Assembly: GCA_024336345.1 (NCBI GenBank)
Contig: JANFOG010000021.1
Span: 124,001-188,000, forward strand
Direction of reading: 5' to 3'
DNA: 64,000 nt
Source: Mariannaea sp. PMI_226
Taxonomy: Eukaryota > Ascomycota > Sordariomycetes > Hypocreales > Nectriaceae
How positions within the stretch are numbered: position 1 is the first letter of the stretch; each line of letters opens with the position of its first letter. The notes beneath the pieces are model-generated. The model saw only the letters and a program-made list of their open reading frames with translations, searched no databases and had not been told where the DNA came from. Below, piece by piece: positions 55,703-64,000 of this stretch. The translations under genes and the position numbers were made by a program.

Positions 55703-56171
55703 AATTAGGGATTGGTTTTAATTTATAGTTAATATAATTAGAAAGTATAGTATTTAATTAGATAATATTTATAACTTTAATGAGATTGGCTTTATAATAG
55801 GCATTATTATAAGTAGAATGGTTATAATAGGTATAGAAAGGTATTTAAAATTAAAATTGGTTTAGCCTAGAAATTGAAAATAGATTATAATAATTTAAAT
55901 TATTAATATAAAAAGCTAGGTAATTTTGCTATTTTTTATTATTATAAGTTAATATTATCTTATTAATTAATATTAAAAAAGTAACCTTTTAAGTAATTAA
56001 ACTATTATAACTACCTAAAATAGCTAAATTAATAATATAATAGGTCTTAAGTAATTAAAGCACTTTAATTATTATTTAAGTAATTAATTAATTAATTATT
56101 ATTATTTTTTTATTTTTAATAAATATAAAAGTTATTATTTAATTTAATTTAAGAAATATTATAAAGATAAT

Positions 56172-56400
56172 AAATGGTAGACTTCTTAGAGGTTGAAAAA
56201 GGAAAAGCTTGCTTCTCTATTTTTCTAATAGCTAATTGAAGGGATATGCCCCTTTACTATCTTATCTAATGTTTATTAGGTAGGCACTTCGTTTATTGAT
56301 TCAACTCTCCGTTCAACCTTCCGTTCGACCTTCCGTTCGTTCTGCGCCTCATCCTGCACCACGGCATATCCAGCGGCATCTGACAGGAATGCCTATTAAT
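56172..56400. other. Island of normal base composition with a 12-bp tandem repeat
   Basis: About 230 bp of non-AT-rich DNA lies between AT-rich blocks. It contains three tandem units of TTCCGTTC(A/G)ACC at 56307-56340, the first with one change and the last partial. It sits where the pogo catalytic domain should be, so it is likely part of another insertion. No ends are identified. Confidence 0.5.
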
Positions 56401-56440
56401 AAAATTATTATATTTTATATATTATTTTATTCATATATTA

Positions 56441-56681
56441 TTTTATTTATTTTATTTATTTTATTTATTATATTTATTTTATTTATTTTATTTATTTTAT
56501 TTATTTTATTTATTTTATTTATTTTATTTATTTTATTTATTTTATTTATTTTATTTATTTTATTTATTTTATTTATTTTATTTATTTTATTTATTTTATT
56601 TATTTATTTATTTTATTTATTTTATTTATTTTATTTATTTTATTTATTTTATTTATTTTATTTATTTTATTTATTTTATTT
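56441..56681. repeat. 9-bp minisatellite (TTTATTTTA)n
   Basis: About 26 near-perfect copies of a 9-bp T/A unit with one interruption near 56605. Any open frame through it merely repeats Phe-Ile-Leu and is not a protein. It directly abuts the C-terminal part of the pogo relic. Confidence 0.92.
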
Positions 56682-57511
56682 TAGTTTTTTAATATTTTAT
56701 ATTTTAGGCTATTTAAAATAGTATATAAAAAGGAAATAGAGTATTTAATTAGATATTTTATTATTTATATTTTAAAGTCTAATTTCTTTTTAGCCTTTTA
56801 TAATATATATAATATTGTTATTATAAAAAATAATATTAAAATAGATTTTAAAGAAGCTAGGCTTAATCCTCTAAATTTAAAAAATATTATATTAAAGCTT
56901 AATATATAGTTATATATTTTAATATTATTTAATTAAGAGCTTAAGCCTATTAGCCCTTAGGCCTTTAAGACTCTAGATTATTATTAAAATTAGCTTTTAA
57001 TCTAAATATCTTAAAAGATAAATTAGAAGGCTTTAAAATACCTTTTTAGAGTTTATTATTAAAGTATTATAATTACTTTCTAAAGGAATAAAGGCTATTA
57101 TATATAAGATAATATTATTAAAGGCTAAGATCTAGGATCTTTAATAAATAAATAAGATATTTAATAAATATTATAAATTAAAAAGGATTAGGCTATAAAA
57201 TAGAGGGATAATAATAATAAAGGTAGGAAGGGAAGTAATTAATTAAATAAAAGCCAATATATAAATATATATTAAAATATTGTAAAGTGGTGGTTAAGGG
57301 AAGTTGGCATAATTGGGCGGAAGGTACTATAGGACTTATAGTAAGATAGGTTATAATATAAGGATATATTAAGTAGTTATTAAAATCTCTAAGGAAGAGG
57401 ATAGTGATTAGGATTATTTAATTGAATGCTTTATGGTATTTTTATTTTGGTTTTAAAATGAGATATAGTAAAAAGTGGCTTGTATACTTATCTGGCTTAT
57501 ATGCTTATTAT

Positions 57512-58071
57512 CAGGGTTGTGATTGTAGTTTGAAGTTTGTAGTTTAAGTTTAGTAACTACAAATGTAGTTTAGTTTAAGTCAGCATTTTTTAAAACTATA
57601 TGTAGTTTAACTACACTACAAACTACAGACTGTAGTTTAAGTCATTATATTAGAAAACTACATATAGTTTATAGTTACTTAAGTGTAGTTTGTAGTAACT
57701 ATAAAAAAACTATAGAATTTAAAATAGGAAATTAAATTACTTATTATAGTAATTAATAATATAATATTAAATAATAATAGGACTTACTTAAATAGGCAAT
57801 TAGCTTATTTTAATATATATATATATAAAGGAATATATATATATATATTAGATTTTAATTTAATTATATTTATATATATATATTTATATATAGTTACTAC
57901 AAACTACACTTAAGTTACTATAGTGTAGTTTAAGTCAGCCTAGTGAATATACTACAAACTATAGCTGGAGTCTGTAGTTAATTTAGTATAGTTTTAGTCA
58001 CTATATTTACTAACTATAACTACAGTGAAGTAACTAAACACTACACTTGTAGTTACTAATTCACAACCCTG
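57512..58071. mobile_element. hAT-type MITE, 560 bp, intact ends and 8-bp target duplication
   Basis: It begins CAGGGTTGTGA and ends TCACAACCCTG, perfect inverted repeats of the hAT kind. It is flanked on both sides by CTTATTAT (57504-57511 and 58072-58079), the 8-bp target duplication typical of hAT elements. Inside, the subterminal regions are filled with many TGTAGTTT/AAACTACA motifs in both orientations and a short TA repeat in the centre. There is no coding capacity, so it is a non-autonomous element moved by a hAT transposase. Confidence 0.92.
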
Positions 58072-59130
58072 CTTATTATATATATTATTAACTTATTTTA
58101 ATAGCTAATTATAAAAATCTCTTTTTTTAATTTAAAGATTATAAATAAAATAAATAATAATATTATTAATATTAATTATAGTTATTCTAAATATAATTAT
58201 AATAAATAGACATTAGGGTATTTTCTTTTTATTATAAAACTCTATAAGAGCTTTAATAATATAAAACTTATTAATTCCTTCTTTATTATTAAGGAATTTA
58301 TATAATTATTATTATTATTATTATTATTAAGTTTTCTAATAAATAAATATAAAATAAATTTAAATAAATTAAATAATTAAATATTATTTTAATTATTAAT
58401 TTTATTTATAATTATAAAATGATTATTATTATTATAATTATTCTCTTTAATCTTTTAAATTTATTATTTAATTATTTTAAAGGTTCTTAATTATTAATTT
58501 ATAATAAATATAATTTTATTATATTTTAATATTTATATATAATTTTTTATAAATATAATATCTTTTAAATTTATCCTTTTGTATTTAAATATTTTATTCT
58601 AAATAATTATATTTTATATTATTATTATATAATAAAACCTTATAAACTTTTATATTATTATAACAAGCTTATTTAATCTTATGGTAATTTAATTTTATTT
58701 AATTATTATTTAAATAATATTAATTAAATATATTATTTATTTAATTTCTTTATAATTTTAAACTTTAATTAAAATAATTACTATTATATTTATTATTATT
58801 TATATTAGCTCTCACTTTATTAATTGTCTATTTATTTTCATATTTATTATCCCTATTTTTCTTAATGTTACTATCTATTATCTCATATTCTTTTTAACAT
58901 TTTCTACTGATTTTTAGAATAATTAAATATTATTTATTATAAATAAGATTTATTTTAATATTTGCATTTTTTATGTTTTTTAAATAAAATCTATATTATT
59001 AAATATTTTTAATATAAATTTATATTATAATATTAAATATTAAGATATTACATGATTATTCTTTATATATATATATTTTATTTAAAACAAATTAATATAT
59101 TAAATATAATAATATTTATTATCTTTATTA

Positions 59131-59987
59131 TAGAGTTGTAATTGTAGTTTGAAGTTTATAGTTTAAGTTTAGTTACTATAGCTATAGTTTAATTTAAGTT
59201 AGCATATTTGAAAACTATATATAGTTTTAACTATACTATAAACTAAAGGCTGTAGTTTAAGTTAATATATTAGCTAACTATATGTAGTTTATAGTTACTT
59301 AAGTGTAGTTTGTAGTAACTATAAAAACACTATAGAATTTAGAATAGGAAATTAAATTACTTATTAGAATAATTAATAATATAATAAATAATAATTATAA
59401 GAATTACTTAAATAGGTAAGTAGCTTATTTTAATATATATATATAAATAAATAAATATATATATATAAATAAATAAATATATATATATAAATAAATAAAT
59501 ATATATATATAAATAAATAAATATATATATATAAATAAATAAATATATATAATAAATAAATAAATATATATATATAAATAAATAAATATATATATAAATA
59601 AATAAATATATATATATAAATAAATAAATATATATATATAAATAAATAAATATATATATATAAATAAATAAATATATATATATAAATAAATAAATATATA
59701 TATATATAAATAAATAAATATATATATATATATATATATATATTAGATGTTAATTTAATTATATTTATATATATATATTTATATATAGTTATAATAAACT
59801 ATACTTAAGTTACTATAAACTATACTTAAGTTACTATAATCTAGTTTAAGTCAGCCTAGTAAATACACTACTAACTACAGCTATAGTCTGTAGTTAATTT
59901 AGTGTAGTTTTAGTCACTATATTTACTAACTATAACTACAATAGAGTGACTAAACACTACACTTATAGTGACTAATTTACAACCCTG
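59131..59987. mobile_element. Second copy of the hAT MITE, enlarged by a microsatellite
   Basis: The left end reads TAGAGTTGTAATTGTAGTTTGAAG, the RIP-like decayed form of the first copy's CAGGGTTGTG end. The right end reads TTTACAACCCTG. The interior follows the first copy closely (GTAGTTTAAG blocks, GTAGTAACTATAAAAACACTATAGAATTTAGAATAGG). It is 857 bp, about 300 bp longer than the first copy because of the repeat at 59432-59745. No clear target duplication remains. Confidence 0.85.
59432..59745. repeat. 20-bp microsatellite (ATATATATATAAATAAATAA)n
   Basis: About 14 copies of a 20-bp unit made of a TA run plus (AAAT)2-3, with small length changes. It lies at the position of the short TA tract in the centre of the sister MITE, so it expanded in place after insertion. 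Confidence 0.9.
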
Positions 59988-60309
59988 AAGCTAGGTTCAT
60001 AATTACTATTATAATCTATTTTAGAAAATAATAAGAATAATAAAAATAAGAATAATAATATTATTATTATTATTAATAAAGATATTATAGAATATAAATA
60101 TAAAGAATAAATATAAAAGAAGATATTTAGAATATTTCTAGTTAAATTTATTATTTATATTAATTAAGCTTTTATATTAATAATAATAAGATTTAAATTA
60201 ATAATAATAAAATTTAAATTTATAATAATTAGATTTATATTTATAATATTAAGATTATATTTATAATATTAAAGTTTATTATGTTTTATTAAGTTTGATT
60301 ATTATTATA

Positions 60310-60501
60310 TATAAATTTACTATTTTATATTATTTAAATTATCTTATATAATATTAAAAATAAGGTTTAAAAAACTCTAAATTTAAAATTAGTTACTAAT
60401 TACTAACTAAAACTTTTTAATAAATTACTAACTAATTACTAAAAAGTAAATTAATTAGTAACTAATACTAACTAAAACTTACTAACTAAAATCACAACCC
60501 T
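60310..60501. mobile_element. Fragment with a third hAT-type end
   Basis: Repeated ACTAACTAAA/AGTTACTAA motifs lead to ATCACAACCCTA at 60490-60501, similar to a hAT right terminus (TCACAACCCTG). The subterminal motif differs from the GTAGTTT family, so this is probably a different hAT group. No left end was found. Confidence 0.45.
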
Positions 60502-61188
60502 ATATTTATCCTTTATTTTTTTATTTTCTTTTAGTTTTACTTTAGCTATTTTTAATCTTTTTAATATTATTATTTATAATAGAATTTTAATTTTTTAAAA
60601 TAATTAAGAGTCTATATTTATAATATTAATATTTTAATTATATGAACGCACTTTTATATTAAAGATAAAAAAGGAAAGATATAATAATAAGTAAATTAAT
60701 TGTTATATTAATTTAAAATTATTTTTATTTATATATTTAAATTTATATTATATAATATAATTATTATTTTGATATTTTTAATACCTCCTTTTAATTTAAA
60801 ATAATAAGTTAATTAATTATCTAATTAATAATTACTATTAGACCTTAAAGTTATTTTTATATTTATTTTTATATTATTATTAATTTTTAATTATATTATA
60901 AATAATTGTATTTTCTATATTTTTAATATTATATTAGTATTTTTTGTATTTACTTTTTATAAATAGTGTTAAATAATATTCCCTTTTATTTACAAAAAGA
61001 AACTTTTCTATAATTTAAGGTTTTCTAAATTTATAAGAAAATAAAATAGGAAAAGCTTTAATAAAAAGTTATAAATTAAAAGAGTTTATAAATTAATTTC
61101 TTTAATAAATAAAAATATAAAAATTTAAGCTTAAACTTTATATTTCTATTTTAATAATTATTTTATAATTAAATTTAATATAATATAT

Positions 61189-63480
61189 CAGGGTTGTAAT
61201 TGTAGTTTAAAGTTTGTAGGTTAAGTTTAGTAACTACAAATGTAGTTTAGTTTAAATCAATATATTTAAAAACTACATATAGTTTTAACTACACTACAGA
61301 CTACAGGCTGTAGTTTAAGTTAATATATTAACTAACTATATATAGTTAGTAATTACTTAAAACTACAGTCTGTAGTCTATAGTTTAATTTAAGTTACTAC
61401 ACTATAGTTTATAGTAACTACAGCTTCCTAATTAGGCAATAATATTATATTTAACTATATATATATATACATATTATTAACTGTATATATATATCTTTTT
61501 AAATTAAAGGTAATATTATAAACACTTAATTTTATTAATATATAAATTATAAAATAAAATAAATAAGCTTATTCTTCTAATTTATCTAAATTACTAAAAT
61601 TCCAGCTTTTTAATAAAATAAGCTGCCTAACTACTTCTAAGGAAAGTCTATTTCTATATTTAGTAATTATATTATTACTAATAGAAAATATACTTTCTAT
61701 ACCCCCAGAAGTAGCCGGAATAGCTAAATATCGCCTAGCTAATATACTTAATATAGGAAATCTAATATTATTAGTTTCCCAATATTTTAAGATATTAGTC
61801 TAAATAAAATAAATTAGTATATATATTTAATAAAGAGATTTAATATAATATATATATATATATATATATATTTCAAAGGGATTAAGTATAATATATATAT
61901 ATATTATATTATATATAAACTTACCTTTACTAGTAAAGGATTTTCATTAAAATATAAATTATACTCCTCTTTGGGAATAATATTTCCTATATATAGGTCT
62001 TTTTCAGAATTAGAGCTAGAGCTATTTTTAGAAGTAGGATTATAATATTCCTCATTTAATTTATCAAAAGATAAATTTAATAAGGGATTTACATTATCTC
62101 TTTTTTTTTTTTAACCCTATATTTAATATTAGCAATTATATTATATATATAATATCAGTATAAAAACATATCTATTAAACTCTAGTTTAAATAATTTAAT
62201 TATATTATTATTTATATTTAAATAATGATATAATATGCCCTTTGATTCAAAATGTCTTTATTTAAACCTTGGGTCTAATATAATATTAAATAATACGGGC
62301 TTATATTTTCCTAAATTTAAATATTTTAATATTTTAGGAAAATATTTTTCTAATTTATCTAAGCCTTTAGAAATAGCATTAGAATAAATGAAATATAGTT
62401 AATATTAATTAGTAAATATAAATAGAAAATATATATAGAAAATAAAAAAGAAAATAAAAATAGATAATATAAATAGGAAATATATATAAAAAATAAAAAT
62501 AGAAAAAAGAAATAGAAAATAGAAATAAGAAATAGAAATATATATAATTTATATTATTTTTATTTAACTTTAAATTAAAGTCTTTTTTTAATTTTTCTAG
62601 TTTATTATATATTTGATATATATATAATAAGCTTTTAGGTAAGGTTATATAAACCTGATGTTAAAGCTTAATTAAAGGCTTTAAAAATACCTTAAATATA
62701 GATTTAAGCTTTTTTAATGCTAGCCAATTATTGGAGCTAAAAGTTATATTTTTTAAATCTTTATTTAAGATATTATTATTATATAATTAATTAGCAATTT
62801 TAGCTTAATTGCTATATTAATTATATAATAAGTGGAATTCCAGCGAGTAGAATTATCTATAAATAATATAATTAGTATATATATAATAATAATATAAAGT
62901 AATATAATATTTACCTTAAGGAATTGTTTTTTTATTAAAATTAGAAGCTAATAAACCTTCTTTTTTATATTTTTTAATTCCCTTTTTTAAAAATTATTTA
63001 TTTTTATAAATATATTTAATTAAAGTTACTAATTATCTCAATCTTATAATAATTATTATAAATAATTAATATATTTTTATTTATTAATATATATATATAA
63101 AATAACTTATTAATTAAGATATTTATTATTTCTTCTTAAAGATTAATATTATCTAAAGATATAATATTATTTTTATAATTAAATAATTCTAATTTAAAAT
63201 AATTAATAAATAAAAATTCCTTTAATATATTTTAGATAATAATATTTAATATATAATTAATATATTAAATATTATTTATAAATTCCTTATTAAAGATTCT
63301 TTTATAAATATCTTTATATATATTTATAAAGCAATTATTATTAATTATATTATCCTTAATAATACTAAATAAATAAATTAATTTTAAAATAATATATATA
63401 TATATTTTAAAATAAAAAAATTAAATCTATTAAGGACTAACCCTTTTTAATCATTTCCTACTAATTTATTTAGGCATATT
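61189..63480 (-). mobile_element. hAT element, decayed, with transposase relic on the minus strand
   Basis: The plus-strand left end starts CAGGGTTGTAATTGTAGTTT and for about 200 bp matches the outer part of the two MITEs. Beyond it, a hAT transposase relic is read on the minus strand, so this is the transposase 3' end of a larger, once-autonomous copy. Further relic pieces include NSTRWNSTYYIINIAIKLK (near 62830-62860), FSSNNWLALKKLKSIFKVFLKP and KGLDKLEKYFPKILKYL...LDPRFK-RHFESKG (near 62250-62400), which contains a stop. The far end is not certain; 63480 is a lower bound near the last readable DNA. Confidence 0.72.
61569..62106 (-). pseudogene. hAT transposase C-terminal (dimerisation) region, two exons readable without stops
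   Basis: Minus strand. Exon 62106 to 61925 reads NPLLNLSFDKLNEEYY...EEYNLYFNENPLLVK, then a 125-bp GTAAGT...TTTAG intron (61800-61924). Exon 61799-61569 reads KYWETNNIRFPILSILARRY, then LAIPATSGGIESIFSISNNI, then TKYRNRLSLEVVRQLILLKS and WNFSNLDKLEE with stop. This is the classic hAT C-terminal dimerisation motif (FP-LS-LAR-LAIPATS...ER-FS...RN-L). The stretch is stop-free despite its AT richness, but the upstream parts of the gene have stops, so the whole is a pseudogene. Confidence 0.8.
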
Positions 63481-64000
63481 ACAAACCTAGCTTTACCTGC
63501 CTTTTTGACTTTAGTTCATCTCACTTATATCTAACTTCCCTTATAACTAATATATACTTTAAAGCTTATTTTTCATTTTCTTTAAAGAAGTATTTTTTTA
63601 TTTTTTTTAAAATTTAGCTATAAGCCTATTTTAATTAGCTTATATTAATTACCCCTTTTTATCTTCTCTTTATATTTAAATTAATAATAATATTACTCAA
63701 CCTCCAACTATTAATTACTTTAATTATTAGCTATTAAATTTAACTTTTATTAATTATACCTTTAATTTAAGCTATAATTATATTATTTAATCTTTCCAAT
63801 CTTTATTTAACTATCACTATTGCTTTTAATACCACATTTCTAATTATATTTTTATATTAAATTTTAAATAATAATATAATCTTACTTAATATATAGTATT
63901 ATAAAAGTTATATATATAAACTATAAGAATTATATTAATTAATTATTTATTTATTATTAACTAAAATATTATATATATTTTAAAGCTTTAAAATAATAAC
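63481..64000. other. AT-rich right edge
   Basis: AT-dominated DNA without readable frames or ends. A less AT-rich patch at about 63480-63540 (TAGCTTTACCTGCCTTTTTGACTTTAG) may be the boundary of another element. Confidence 0.4.

Larger units (their letters stand above)
54920..57455 (+). pseudogene. RIP-damaged pogo/Fot1-type (Tc1-mariner superfamily) DDE transposase
   Basis: Reading through the stops reveals a pogo-family transposase in order. Near 55083-55307 is the CENP-B/Tc5-type DNA-binding region (FSP...YNIEEIVN...SKR-ALNFIKYYLKLKI-FFYKYNYKRAKY). From 55703 the catalytic core start reads RDWF...IYNFNEIGFIIGII, where the family has the catalytic Asp (NFDE); here it reads Asn. About 56690-57300 reads GYLK-VYKKEIEYLIR...FFLAFYNIYN...KEARLNPLNLKNIILKLNI. 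The C-terminal knuckle ends in YSKIGYNI and VVIKISKEEDSD. Stops fall where CAA/CAG or similar codons are expected, and Cys/His become Tyr, the signature of C-to-T (G-to-A) RIP mutation. The middle of the catalytic domain (about 56000-56690) is missing and replaced by unrelated DNA and a minisatellite. It cannot be functional. Confidence 0.8.

Noticed and set aside
56296..56721. Long open frame of about 140 codons
   Set aside because: Most of it is Phe-Ile-Leu repeated from the 9-bp minisatellite; its last residues belong to the pogo relic by chance continuation.
59432..59745. CRISPR-like regular repeats
   Set aside because: There are no unique spacers; it is a simple-sequence 20-bp microsatellite in a eukaryotic MITE.

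Overview
The window comes from a filamentous ascomycete (Pezizomycotina, most likely Eurotiomycetes of the Aspergillus/Penicillium kind). The reasons are short GT-AG introns of 50-120 bp with CTNAC-type branch sites, a class I hydrophobin, LaeA-like methyltransferases, a Zn2Cys6 regulator, TTAGGG-type telomere repeats, and an AT-rich block carrying C-to-T damage typical of repeat-induced point mutation (RIP). No species name can be supported.

Layout. About 1-51.5 kb is ordinary-composition, gene-bearing but gene-poor DNA with long non-coding gaps. From the left: an interstitial telomere-like tract (709-732); a 12-exon LaeA-like methyltransferase (1561-3395, +); an arrestin-type trafficking adaptor (3817-5582, -); a second LaeA-like gene lacking its C-terminal part (7152-8119, +); an EamA/DMT transporter (8315-9900, -); an intronless secreted M6-like metalloprotease (12004-13215, +); a class I hydrophobin (14309-14691, -); an intron-containing tRNA-Lys(CTT) (16111-16205, -); a MARVEL-domain membrane protein (17494-18332, +); a GPI-type lysophospholipase (19046-21218, -); a GPR1/FUN34/YaaH acetate-transporter homologue (22635-23674, -); and a small VOC/glyoxalase-fold protein (25502-25906, +).

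From 28 to 46 kb lies a loose metabolic group that reads as one-carbon/glycine-betaine catabolism. It holds a zinc-dependent MDR dehydrogenase related to formaldehyde dehydrogenases (28437-29728, -), an intronless dimethylglycine dehydrogenase-like flavoprotein (31482-33983, -), a Zn2Cys6 transcription factor (37533-40133, -) and a Rieske oxygenase of the choline/betaine monooxygenase type (45182-46291, +). The Rieske protein has lost the segment that normally carries the catalytic iron ligands, so the first step of the pathway may be dead here. From 46.5 to 51.5 kb only decayed coding remnants are seen.

From about 51.5 kb to the end the DNA is extremely AT-rich. Inside it I can read, through the mutations, a pogo/Fot1-type transposase (about 54.9-57.45 kb, +). 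It is split by a 395-bp insertion of normal base composition with a 6-bp target duplication, and further disrupted by a 9-bp minisatellite. A hAT element family is also present: a 560-bp MITE with perfect terminal repeats and a perfect 8-bp target duplication, a second copy swollen by a 20-bp microsatellite, and a larger copy with matching ends that still encodes a recognisable hAT transposase C-terminus on the minus strand. The right part is therefore a RIP-mutated transposon graveyard, compatible with a subtelomeric or centromere-flanking position. Exon structures were derived by hand from splice signals and reading-frame continuity. Every gene given as spliced below sums to a whole number of codons.
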